In this document: one piece after another, positions 32,812 to 40,799 of the stretch
Layout of the letters: the number at the start of each line of letters is the position of its first letter
Numbering within the stretch: the stretch's first letter is position 1
DNA from: Streptomyces griseocarneus
GTDB lineage: Bacteria; Actinomycetota; Actinomycetes; Streptomycetales; Streptomycetaceae
Assembly: GCA_003674045.1 (NCBI GenBank)
Contig: PENC01000001.1
Coordinates: forward strand, 744,001-808,000
Reading direction: 5' to 3'
DNA length: 64,000 bases
The notes under the pieces: model-generated
Told to the model about the DNA's origin: nothing
Seen by the model: the letters and a program-made list of their open reading frames with translations, nothing else
Databases searched by the model: none
Made by a program: the position numbers and the translations under genes

Positions 32812-33648
32812 TTGGATCGGAAAGCATTGGGGCGGCTGCTGCGGTCGCGCCGGGCGCAGATCAACCCCGAGGACCACAACCTTGAGCGCGCGCCCCGGAC
32901 TCCGGGACTGACACAGGCACAGATGGACGTGCTGACGCACCGGAGCCTCAAGACGTATCAGCGGCTGGAGACCGGGCAGTACCCCAACCCCCCCGAAGAC
33001 CTGCTCTACGACGTGGCGAAGATCCTCAAACTGACACAGGAACAATGGTTCGTCCTGTGGCGGTACGCCACCGAGACCGACCCGCCGTACCCCCTCTATC
33101 CCACCTCCGGGATGGAGATACCAGCCGCATGGGCCGACGTCGTACAGGGCATGAAGCACATGGCCTACGTGAACGACGCTTCCTGGAATGTGGTCATCTA
33201 CAACGAGGCGTGGGCCGAGCTCTTCCCCAGCGGCGTCATTCCTGAAAACACAATGAGGTGGATGCTCCTTGACGAGGATGCCAGGACCCGCATCCTCATA
33301 GGCTGGGAGGAGTACTGGGCTCCTCACGTGATCTCCCAGTTCCGTACCGCTCTCGCCGCAGCCCCCGGCGATCAGGTACTCCGCGACATCGAACGCGACG
33401 CCCTGGCCCACCCCGTCGTGGGACCGGTCTACCGGCGCGCTCCGCACGAATTCCCTCGCGTCGACGGCGCGCAACGACCGCTGCACCACGCCAGGCTCGG
33501 GCCCGGGTGGATCACCATGCTCATTGCGGAGCCGCTGTCCTCGCCGAGGTCCCGCCTGGTCGTGCTCGACCACCAGGTGGACCAGCAATCACCAACCAGC
33601 CTGTGGGCGCCGTCACTCAATGATTCATCACGACTGCATGCCGCCTGA
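32812..33648 (+). CDS. XRE-family regulator with MmyB-like ligand-binding domain
   Basis: A 278-residue regulator. The N-terminal HTH (about 3-60; LGRLLRSRRAQINPEDH then LTQAQMDVLTHRSLKTYQRL) is followed by a domain (about 90-260) containing MAYVNDASWNVVIYNEAW, DEDARTRILIGWEEYW and a WITMLI-type end, as in the MmyB ligand-binding family common in Streptomyces. The TTG at 32812 follows GGGAG at seven bases. Located 45 bp upstream of a type III PKS-like gene on the same strand, it probably controls it. Such regulators are typical of host secondary metabolism, not phages. Confidence 0.85.
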   Translation: MDRKALGRLLRSRRAQINPEDHNLERAPRTPGLTQAQMDVLTHRSLKTYQRLETGQYPNPPEDLLYDVAKILKLTQEQWFVLWRYATETDPPYPLYPTSGMEIPAAWADVVQGMKHMAYVNDASWNVVIYNEAWAELFPSGVIPENTMRWMLLDEDARTRILIGWEEYWAPHVISQFRTALAAAPGDQVLRDIERDALAHPVVGPVYRRAPHEFPRVDGAQRPLHHARLGPGWITMLIAEPLSSPRSRLVVLDHQVDQQSPTSLWAPSLNDSSRLHAA

Positions 33649-33693
33649 CGCACTTCCGGATGATTTATCCCTACCTCACACAAGGGGGCCCCC

Positions 33694-34725
33694 GTGCCTG
33701 CCAGCTACGTCACCTGCCCCACCATCACGCTCCCCGACCACGAAATCACCACCGAGGAGATATGGAAGGACATACGCAAGCGCAACCCCAACCACCCGAA
33801 TCTCAAAATAATTAAGCGCGTTCTCAACAACACCGGGGTGCAGACCCGCCGCTTCGTGAGACCCCTGGCCTACTTCTCAGCTCCGGGGCAGCTCGAAACC
33901 CGCGTCCCCCAAGGGTTCTTCGACGCCCTTGCCATGGGCATCACCGCCGCGGAAAGGGCACTGGCCGAAGCCGGGCTGACCCCCCACGACATCGACGGCA
34001 TCGTCACATCCCACACCACATCGTGGGGCGTGCCCAATATGGACGTGCGGCTCATGCAGGCGCTCGGGCTGCGGCCGGACGTCCGCCGGCTGGCCCTGAC
34101 CACCTTGGCCTGTGCCGGGGGCGTGCAGTCGCTCATCCGCGCCCACGACCTGATACAGGCCCGGCCCGGCTCCAAGATCCTGGTGGTCGTCCCCGAAACC
34201 CCCAGCAGCGTCTACCACCACAGCGACACGTCCATGGATGCCATGATCTGGAAGGGCTTGTTCGGCGATTCCGCGGGCGCCTGCATCGTCACCGACACCC
34301 CTCTAAGCCCCGGCCTGCGCATCGATGACACATGGGAATTCGTCCTCCCGGACAGCATCGGCCACTATTCCGGCCGCCTTAACCACGCCGGCTTTCACTT
34401 CGACGGCAAAAAAGAGGCGCTGCTTGCGACGCGGGACGTCATGCCGTACCTCAAGCAGTGGACAGACGGCTGGGTACCCGACGTGCCGATCATCCACCCG
34501 GGCAGCTCCCGCATCCTCACCGACGTAGCCGAGGGCCTCGGGATCGATCCGCAGGCCATGCGGCATTCCTGGGAAAGTCTGAAGGGGAGCAACAAGGGCG
34601 GGAACGCAGTTCTGGACATCCTGGCCCGCACCCATCGCGAGCCCCCCGGCGACGGCAGCGCCTTCGCTTTGGCCTTCGGCCCCGGATTCGCCACCGCGGC
34701 AATCCGCGGAAGGTGGATCGCGTAA
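33694..34725 (+). CDS. Type III polyketide synthase-like enzyme (thiolase fold)
   Basis: A 343-residue condensing enzyme. Family landmarks: VRRLALTTLACAGGVQSLIR with nucleophile C140, WKGLFGDSAGACIV, IIHPGSSRIL with H268, and SLKGSNKGGNAVLDIL with N300, ending LAFGPGFATAAIRGRW. The Cys-His-Asn order and LAFGPG C-terminus fit type III PKS (chalcone synthase superfamily) better than KAS III, but it is divergent. GTG start after AGGGGG. It would make or modify a polyketide from CoA starters. It is unusual as prophage cargo. Confidence 0.75.
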   Translation: MPASYVTCPTITLPDHEITTEEIWKDIRKRNPNHPNLKIIKRVLNNTGVQTRRFVRPLAYFSAPGQLETRVPQGFFDALAMGITAAERALAEAGLTPHDIDGIVTSHTTSWGVPNMDVRLMQALGLRPDVRRLALTTLACAGGVQSLIRAHDLIQARPGSKILVVVPETPSSVYHHSDTSMDAMIWKGLFGDSAGACIVTDTPLSPGLRIDDTWEFVLPDSIGHYSGRLNHAGFHFDGKKEALLATRDVMPYLKQWTDGWVPDVPIIHPGSSRILTDVAEGLGIDPQAMRHSWESLKGSNKGGNAVLDILARTHREPPGDGSAFALAFGPGFATAAIRGRWIA

Positions 34726-34749
34726 CGCGTACGGCCAGCAGGACAAGCG

Positions 34750-34780
34750 AAAGGGCCCCGGCGAAAAGCCGGGGCCCTTT
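34750..34780. terminator. Strong bidirectional terminator
   Basis: A perfect 13-bp stem AAAGGGCCCCGGC/GCCGGGGCCCTTT with loop GAAAA lies between the convergent PKS-like gene and the leftward gene ending at 34785. Flanking A/T triplets on both sides make it work in both directions. Confidence 0.9.
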
Positions 34781-34784
34781 CCGT

Positions 34785-35288
34785 TTACCCGTCCTCGCCA
34801 GGATCGGGCAGAGTCATAGCCCGCACTAGATCCTCTTCCGGCAGCGGCACCCCGACGGGCCACCGGACCATGAGATTTCCGTCTTCCGGCATACGGTCCA
34901 CCACAGAAAATCCCCGCTCGCTATTCCGGTTATACGTGATGACCTTGTTTTTCCGGAGAAGTCGGGAGACAAGCCTATCGGCCTGCTCTTCCTGCCTGGG
35001 CGACAGGTCGGTGTCCCCGAGACGCAGCCTCATCCAGTACTTGAGACCCTGGAATACGTAGTTGTTGTGGTGCGTCTCGCCGCTGCCGCCGGTCAAAACA
35101 TTCAGTGAGTCATTAAATGTTTGAGTGACGCGGGTTGCGATTAGCCGGAAAGGCATGCCGAGTCGCCCGCGGTGGAACGAGACTGCCGCGCCGGACACTC
35201 CGGCGGCCCCGGCCAGTTCGGGGTTGCTGGCCCCGAGTTGCAGCGCCTGCCTCAACTCGAAGTCAGAGGGCAATTGCCTTTCGCGCAT
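34785..35288 (-). CDS. Phage protein with N-terminal HTH, candidate regulator
   Basis: A 167-residue protein. Residues 18-42 (ASNPELAGAAGVSGAAVSFH...) look like a helix-turn-helix. The rest is alpha/beta with a basic region (RLVSRLLRKNKVITYNRN). It has its own promoter-like element 40 bp upstream containing CTTGATCCGAGTGACA. It could be an immunity or early regulator acting on that element, or a replication initiator next to the AT-rich region. Not assignable further. Confidence 0.6.
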   Translation of the reverse strand: MRERQLPSDFELRQALQLGASNPELAGAAGVSGAAVSFHRGRLGMPFRLIATRVTQTFNDSLNVLTGGSGETHHNNYVFQGLKYWMRLRLGDTDLSPRQEEQADRLVSRLLRKNKVITYNRNSERGFSVVDRMPEDGNLMVRWPVGVPLPEEDLVRAMTLPDPGEDG

Positions 35289-35329
35289 CAGCGGACCGGC
35301 TTCCTAGAGCGTGCGGGGGGACACCTTCG

Positions 35330-35359
35330 AGGCTAGCCCCCAGATGTCACTCGGATCAA
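35330..35359 (-). promoter_or_regulatory. Candidate phage promoter/operator, copy 2
   Basis: On the reverse strand TTGATC (35354-35359), an 18-bp spacer and TAGCCT (35330-35335). The first nine spacer bases CGAGTGACA are identical to those at 31144-31173. The predicted start point is about 35 bp before the ATG at 35288. Confidence 0.6.
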
Positions 35360-35963
35360 GCTCGGGCCGGGGCTGAACTGCTGCATCCGCCCGACTTGGG
35401 CGGGGTGGAGCCCTCTCGCCGGGGCCAGAGAGTGTGACCTAGGTCTCTCTTTCGGCCTGGACCGTCACAGCCTCCCTCGATCTACATACATATCTAGTGA
35501 GAGCGAGTGAAACGAGCTCGAACAAACAAGAAAGAGCTTTTAAATAAATAACTAACTCTAAACACTCTCTACTCTCCCCTTGGAGGGGAGAGAGTGTAGA
35601 GAACTTCTCTTCTTAGATCTTCTAGATAGAACTAACTAGATCTCTAAATGGATCTTTTAGTTATTTATCTATAGAGAGCCCCCCTTGAGGGGCTCTCTAG
35701 ATAGATCTCTCTTTTTGAGATTTAGATCTTCTCTGGCCAAGGCCAGAATGTTTCTTGGCCTGGGCTGCCAGATCAGTATCCGGCCCAGGCCCCCATTCGA
35801 ACCGCCCCGGCTGATCCCCGGGACGGTCCAAGGCGGGGTCGCTCCTCGCTGGAGTCGCGGTGTGCGGTGTGCACGCTGCCCCTAGCGCCCCCCGTCGGGG
35901 CGTGTCGGGCGGAAGAGCGGGATCGTCCCCCGCCGACTCACCACGTCACGGAAGGGAGTCACG
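35360..35963. other. AT-rich, hairpin-dense non-coding region
   Basis: No gene is visible. Base composition drops sharply: most of 35480-35735 is built from A/T-rich words such as TAGATCT, CTAGATAGA, TAAATAAATAACTAACT. Perfect hairpins: 9-bp stem 35572-35580/35584-35592, 11-bp stem 35672-35682/35689-35699, 9-bp arms GGCCTGGGC/GCCCAGGCC at 35757-35765/35783-35791, and the palindrome TCTGGCC-AA-GGCCAGA at 35732-35747. It separates early and late arms, next to HNH-TerS. Candidates are replication origin, cos or packaging site, and opposing promoters. Confidence 0.7.
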
Positions 35964-36287
35964 ATGCCCCGAGCGAAATCGATTTGCATGACGGTTGGCT
36001 GTACTTCCGTGACGGTCCGCTCTGGCCGGTGCGAAAAGCACGCCCCGCCGAAAAGGGGCTGGGGGCGGTCGGCCCGGAATTCCTCTCGCCCCGGCGACTG
36101 GAACCGGCGCCGTGCTCTCGTCCTGGCCCGCGACAGGTTCACGTGTCAGCGCTGCGGAGCGCGAGCCGACTTGGAGGTTGACCACATCGTTCCAGTGGCC
36201 CGTGGGGGCACGTGGGAGCTCGATAATCTGTGGGTGCTGTGCCGGTCGTGTCACCGGCGGAAGACCTATTTCGAGGACCGGGCATAG
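35964..36287 (+). CDS. HNH endonuclease at the packaging end
   Basis: A 107-residue HNH nuclease. The core CQRCGARADLEVDHIVPVAR is followed by LDNLWVLCRSCHRRKT, with the zinc-binding CxxC pairs and the catalytic DHI. In HK97-type phages an HNH protein next to the terminase assists cos cleavage. GGAAGGGAG precedes the ATG by seven bases. First gene of the late operon. Confidence 0.92.
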   Translation: MPRAKSICMTVGCTSVTVRSGRCEKHAPPKRGWGRSARNSSRPGDWNRRRALVLARDRFTCQRCGARADLEVDHIVPVARGGTWELDNLWVLCRSCHRRKTYFEDRA

Positions 36288-36302
36288 CGTCCGGTCATGA
36301 GC

Positions 36303-36329
36303 GAGGCCCCGGCGTGATGCCGGGGCCTC
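36303..36329. terminator. Perfect hairpin after the HNH gene
   Basis: An 11-bp stem GAGGCCCCGGC/GCCGGGGCCTC with loop GTGAT lies 16 bp after the HNH stop. Without a T run it may be a terminator, an RNA-stabilising structure, or part of the packaging site. Confidence 0.55.
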
Positions 36330-36432
36330 ATGGCGGCTCGGACTATCCCCATCTCGTCCTGGCCTGGTGGCCTGTCGCCCCATAGCTATGACAGGCCGCG
36401 CTGACCCTACCGCAGCAGGAGGTGACGAGCTC

Positions 36433-36885
36433 ATGCCGTCTCGTCGAGGCCCTGCGCCGTCGCCGAACGCCCGCCGCCGGAACGTCTCTCACGCCCTGGG
36501 TGAGCACGAGTTGACCGCCCAGGCCGGCGAGGGCCGGGCCCTCCCGAAATCTCTGGGCATCACGACTCAGGGGGCGAAAAGGTTCTGGCGGACGTGGTCG
36601 ACGTCTCCGCAGAGCCGCCATTGGCTGGAGACGGACTGGGTGGAGCTGGAGATCACCACCAAGCTCGTGGACGAGCTGTACGCCGGGAATACCCGGCTGG
36701 CTGGTGAAATCCGTCAGCGCGTCGGGAAGTGGGGCGCGACGGTGGAGGACCGGGCGCGGCTGCGCATGGCTGTCGACGAGTCCGAGGAGAACGACGAGCC
36801 CGCGGGGCCCGCCAAGCCGTCGGCCGCGGACTTGGACGCGGAGCTTTTCAAGATGCTCTCCGGCATGGGAGGCGGCGATGCGTAG
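36433..36885 (+). CDS. terS: Phage terminase small subunit
   Basis: A 150-residue protein, basic at the N-terminus (MPSRRGPAPSPNARRRN). A helical region (LPKSLGITTQGAKRFWRTWSTSPQ) is followed by WLETDWVELEITTKLVDELY and a helical acidic C-terminus ending in DLDAELFKMLSGMGG, as in actinophage small terminase proteins. It recognises the packaging site and loads TerL. The ATG at 36433 is set by GGAGG ten bases upstream. The next gene starts inside its last codons. Confidence 0.82.
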   Translation: MPSRRGPAPSPNARRRNVSHALGEHELTAQAGEGRALPKSLGITTQGAKRFWRTWSTSPQSRHWLETDWVELEITTKLVDELYAGNTRLAGEIRQRVGKWGATVEDRARLRMAVDESEENDEPAGPAKPSAADLDAELFKMLSGMGGGDA

Positions 36886-37081
36886 CTGGACGGTCGTCGG
36901 CACCAGGTGCGACGTGTCAGGCGACGCGGACGCCCTGGCCGTACTGGCTGGCGTTCACACCGCGGCTTTCGTCGGCGGCACCGACGAAACGTCGGGGTGG
37001 GTGCGTGTGGTCGAGGCCGAGGACTGGAGGGCGGCTGTGCGCGTCGCCGAGTGCGAGGCTCAGCTTCCCGTCCGGGCATGA
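36878..37081 (+). CDS. Small phage protein, unknown
   Basis: A 67-residue protein (MRSWTVVGTRCDVSGDADAL...), start overlapping the TerS stop by 8 bp with GGGAGG five bases upstream. It has a beta-alpha-beta look and no known domain. The sequence just after its stop encodes, in another frame and without a start codon, a TerS-tail-like peptide (DVDQKLYRLLNG). Confidence 0.6.
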   Translation: MRSWTVVGTRCDVSGDADALAVLAGVHTAAFVGGTDETSGWVRVVEAEDWRAAVRVAECEAQLPVRA

Positions 37082-37150
37082 AGAAGCGGAGGACCCGTCA
37101 GAGCCCTCCGCGGAGGATGTGGATCAAAAGCTGTACCGGCTGCTGAACGG

Positions 37151-37384
37151 CTAGCTCGTTGCGAGGTCGCGCAACGTTTTGCGTGGCTCGCGTACGGGCC
37201 ACTCGGCGACCTTCTTGAGTGTCTCGCCGCCGCGTTGGCGAACGGCTTCGTCCTGCCCGCAGCGACCGCAGATCGTGATGTCACGTTCGGGGGTGGTGCG
37301 CGAGTCCGCCCCTCGGTCTTCAGGGAATTCGCGTAGGGCGCCGTGACAACGGGGGCAGCGCTCGGAGAATTCAGGGAAATTCAT
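37151..37384 (-). CDS. Small zinc-ribbon protein on the opposite strand
   Basis: A 77-residue protein with CPRC (10-13) and CGRC (39-42) pairs forming one zinc ribbon, and a basic C-terminus. It is transcribed against the late operon, between TerS and TerL, so it is probably expressed in the lysogen or early. Confidence 0.62.
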   Translation of the reverse strand: MNFPEFSERCPRCHGALREFPEDRGADSRTTPERDITICGRCGQDEAVRQRGGETLKKVAEWPVREPRKTLRDLATS

Positions 37385-37434
37385 GGTCGGACCGTAGCAG
37401 GATTTCCGGGACTGTCAAGGGGGTTGAGAAAGTC

Positions 37435-39013
37435 TTGCCCCAAACTGGCAATCTGCCCAGCGCAGTTCCGAAACCTACTGAGACTCTCGGCTATGCCGTC
37501 ATCCGCTGGTGCTCCAAGTACATCGTCCACCCTGACGGTGAGCGGGCCGGTGAGCCCTGGCAGTTCACCCCGGAGCAGCTCAGGTTTGTGCTCGAATTTT
37601 ATCGAGTCAAACCGGATGGGGGGTGGGTCTACTCAGCCGGTACGTTGCGACGTGCAAAAGGCTGGGGCTTAGGGCAAGACACCTCTACTCGCTGCCCTGG
37701 CGATCGTGGAGTTCATCGGCCCCTGTCGCTTTTCCCACTGGGACGCGTATGGCCTGCCGGTCGGGAAGTCGGTGCCGCTGCCGCTCGTGCAGCTCGGCGC
37801 CACGGCGCTCGACCAGACGCAGCAGACCATGGATTTCATCCGTGGACAGCTCTCGGAGTCGCCAGCGGAGCGGGAATACCGGCTGGACATCGGCAAGAGC
37901 AAGATCCAGTTCAAGAGCGGCCGGCCTGGCTCGATCGTCCCGAAGGCGACGAGCGCCCCCACGAACGAGGGCAACCGCCCATCGTTTGTATTGATGGACG
38001 AGGTCCATTTGTGGGTGGGGGCCACAGGGGGCCCAGATTTCTACCAAGTCCTTAAGCGCAACATCGAGAAAACCACGTCAGTGGGTTCGCGGTGGGTGAC
38101 CACAACCAACGCCTATAACCCGTCTCAGGACAGTGTGGCTCAGCAGATCCATGAGTCCGAGATGGTGAGTCAGGGGTTCTGGCTGTACGACTGCCTAGAG
38201 GCGTCGATCAGGGTCGAGGACATCCGGGATGAGGAGAAGGTCAGGGCGGCGCTGGTCGAGGCGTACGGGGACGCGCATTGGGCGGACATTGATGGCCTGA
38301 CGCGGACGATCCTGTACGACCGCACCACCCCGGACAGCACCTATTGCCGGTTCTTCTTCAATCAGATCGCGGAGTCCTCCGACGGCTGGATGAACAAGGC
38401 GGAGTGGGACGCTTGCTACGTCGACCCCAACGAGGACCCGGTCAGCCCCGGCGACCAGATCGCCATCGGCTTCGACGGCAGCGTTCGAGGCGACGGAACA
38501 TCGCTCATGGGCATCAGGCTGCGGGACGCCCGCCTGTTCATCCTGGGGTCCTGGCTCCGCCCCGAGAATGCCCCGGACGACTGGGAAGTCGACGTCTTGT
38601 CAGTCGAGGCCGCGGTGAAGCGGGCGTTCGACACGTACCGGGTTGAGTGGTCCTACTTCGATCCGCCGTGGTGGCAGGAGAACATTGGCCGATGGTCGAT
38701 CGAGTACGGCGACGACCGGGTTTATGAATTTTGGAGTAACAAGCCGACGCGGATGGTGCAGGCAACCGAGCGGTTCCGTACCGCGGTTCTCGTCGGGGAC
38801 CTGGCCCACGTCGGTGAGCACGAGCTCACCCGGCATGTGCTCAATGCCGTGACACGCGAAGTCCCGCAAGGGCTGCTGATCACCAAAGACTCTCCGCGGT
38901 CGAAGCGGAAGATTGACCATGCCGTCGCTGCGGTCCTCGCTATGGAGGCGAGGGCGGACGCGATTGCCGACGGGCGGATGCAGATCAAGCGCCGCCGCGT
39001 CATCGGTTTTTAG
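37435..39013 (+). pseudogene. terL: Terminase large subunit, interrupted by a +1 frame change
   Basis: The packaging ATPase-nuclease is complete only if two frames are joined: codons from the TTG at 37435 to TTA (37669-37671), then the +1 frame from 37673 to 39013, giving about 525 residues. The joined sequence RRAKGWG-L-GKTPLLAALAIV restores Walker A. Walker B is FVLMDEVHLW; nuclease acidic residues are in IAIGFDGS, WSYFDPPWW and KRKIDHAVA. Every domain downstream is intact, so the break is either a recent one-base change, a sequencing error, or programmed frameshifting at the rare TTA codon. Confidence 0.85.
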
Positions 39014-39224
39014 AAGAAACGTTTCATCTTGGGCAGGCCGGTGCCGTTGGGCCTGGCCTGCCCTTGCGCTGGCCCGTGCTGCCGTGCATCCGGCGGTTAC
39101 TGGGTGATCGTCGGGCCGACGTGTGGCCAGTGCGCGAGGGGCTGCACCGCCCATGAGTAACCGGCACCCCTGCCAGGGGGTGTGAGCCGAAAGGGGTCGC
39201 AAGCCCGTGTAGGCCCTCGCTTTT

Positions 39225-39299
39225 GCCCGCCTGACCCAATTGGAAGAGGTGCGCCGTATCCAGTCGGCAGAGGTCCCGGTTCGAGTCCGGGGGCGGGCA
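39225..39299 (+). tRNA. tRNA-like gene with an enlarged anticodon loop
   Basis: Perfect 7-bp acceptor stem GCCCGCC/GGCGGGC, D arm ACC-CAATTGGAAGA-GGT, and a perfect T arm CCCGG-TTCGAGT-CCGGG. The anticodon arm is abnormal: GCCG/CGGC encloses eight bases (TATCCAGT). If the T at 39259 is U33 the anticodon is CCA (Trp), but this is uncertain. CCA is not encoded at the 3' end. Located between terL and the portal gene in a 316-bp gap. Confidence 0.7.
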
Positions 39300-39329
39300 C
39301 AGAGTACGAGATCACGTTCCGGAGGTTCC

Positions 39330-40790
39330 TTGATTGTTCCCCCCGGCGGATACACCGCCATTGGGCCCCCGGAGAATCCGGTTGACTGGCTGGCTTACCT
39401 GTACGGGAAGCTGACCAGCAGCCTCCCGGAGATGCGGCGGTACGCCGAGTATTACGAGGGCGAGCATCAGCGGCTTGCCTTCTCGCAGGCCCGCTTCAAA
39501 GCTGAGTTCCGCGAGGTCTTCGAAAAATGGCGTGACAATTTCTGTGGCCTGATCGTCGACAGTGCGACGGAGCGTATGGCGGTCTCCGGTTTCCGAATAC
39601 CCGAGACGCCCGGTGTCGACAAGGATGCCAGGGAGTTTTGGCAGCGCGGGAGCATGGATGCGTTGTCGACGGCCGTGCACCTGGATGCGATGGTTCAGGT
39701 GCGGGCCTACGTGCTCGTGTGGCCCGGCAAGGACGGCGAACCCGCTATCCAGCCGGTCTCCGCCGAAGAAATGGTGGTCCAGTACAAGCCGGGTAGCCGT
39801 TCGGAGTTGGAGGCGGCGGCCCGGTTTTTCGTAGATGACTGGGGTCGGCAGTGGGTGACGCTGTGGACTGAGGACTACGTCTACGAGGTGACCCGCGGCC
39901 GTACCGAGTGGGAGCAGGGGACGAGGTCCCGGAACCCGATCGGCAAGGTGCCCGTCGTCCCGTTCCATAACCGGTCGAGAATCAGCGGTGACCCGTACTC
40001 GGATCTCGCCAACGTGATTCCCCTCCAGGACGCGATCAACAAGACCGTCAGTGATGCGCTCACGGCGTCAGAGTTCGCAGCCTGGCCCCAAAGATACGTG
40101 AGTGGCCTGGAGATCCAGGAAGACGCGGACGGCCGCCCGATCGAGCCCTTCAAGGTCGCGGTCGACAAACTCTTGCAGGCAGAAGACCCTGCCGCCAGGT
40201 TCGGCCAGTTCGAAGCCGCCAGCCTCAGCAACTACGCCGATCTGGTCAATCTCCTGGTCCAGCACATGAGCTCCATATCCCGTACCCCGAGCCACTACTT
40301 CCTGGTCAACGGAGGAAATCCCCCTTCAGGGGAAAGTATTATCAGCGCCGAGGCCGGACTAGTCGCCAAGGTCCGTGAACGCATGCTGTACTTCGGCGAA
40401 GCCTGGGAAGCAGTCATCCGCCTGTGTTTCGCCTTCAAGGGCGACAAGCGCGCCGATGCGTGGTCCATGGAGACCGTTTGGCGTGACCCTGAGTACCGGA
40501 CAGAAGCCCAACACATCGACGCCTTGCTGAAGTTGAAGCAACTTAATGTTCCCGAGGAACAGTTGTGGTCCGATGCGGGGTATTCGCCCTCGCAGATCTC
40601 CACGTTCCGTGAGATGCGGAAGGCGGACGCGAAGGCTGCTGCGGAGGTTCAGGCATTGATGCCTCAGCCGGTCCAGGCCGCCCCCGGCGGAGCGAACGCG
40701 CCGAGTGAGGCGAAGGCTGCCCGGATGGCGTCGAAGCCGCCGCAGGGCAATTCCGGGAACGCGGCCCGAAAGATCAACGAGACCAAGTAG
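39330..40790 (+). CDS. Phage portal protein (SPP1 Gp6-like)
   Basis: A 486-residue portal subunit; twelve copies form the DNA entry ring. Typical segments are RYAEYYEGEHQRLAF near the N-terminus, FRIPETPGVD, VPVVPFHNRSRISG, and a clip/crown part ending in charged low complexity. The TTG at 39330 is four bases after GGAGG; the longer open frame upstream would read through the tRNA-like gene. Followed after 9 bp by the scaffold gene. Confidence 0.9.
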   Translation: MIVPPGGYTAIGPPENPVDWLAYLYGKLTSSLPEMRRYAEYYEGEHQRLAFSQARFKAEFREVFEKWRDNFCGLIVDSATERMAVSGFRIPETPGVDKDAREFWQRGSMDALSTAVHLDAMVQVRAYVLVWPGKDGEPAIQPVSAEEMVVQYKPGSRSELEAAARFFVDDWGRQWVTLWTEDYVYEVTRGRTEWEQGTRSRNPIGKVPVVPFHNRSRISGDPYSDLANVIPLQDAINKTVSDALTASEFAAWPQRYVSGLEIQEDADGRPIEPFKVAVDKLLQAEDPAARFGQFEAASLSNYADLVNLLVQHMSSISRTPSHYFLVNGGNPPSGESIISAEAGLVAKVRERMLYFGEAWEAVIRLCFAFKGDKRADAWSMETVWRDPEYRTEAQHIDALLKLKQLNVPEEQLWSDAGYSPSQISTFREMRKADAKAAAEVQALMPQPVQAAPGGANAPSEAKAARMASKPPQGNSGNAARKINETK

Positions 40791-40799
40791 GAGGAGTAC

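Noticed and set aside
33694..34725. Beta-ketoacyl-ACP synthase III as the primary call
   Set aside because: The C-terminal LAFGPGF motif, HPG histidine motif and Asn context fit the type III PKS branch better, though the fold is shared.
31077..35365. GAGTGACA repeats considered as CRISPR-like
   Set aside because: Only three copies kilobases apart, with no spacer structure; better explained as promoter or operator elements.
37078..37146. A 22-codon ATG frame overlapping the previous stop as ATGA
   Set aside because: Very short, Arg/Lys-rich and without similarity; the overlap alone is not enough to call a gene.
37670..37680. The 8-base-loop tRNA as the suppressor that restores terL
   Set aside because: Possible 4-base anticodons from its loop (AUCC, UCCA, CCAG) do not pair with the codons at the slip site, so the link is not supported.
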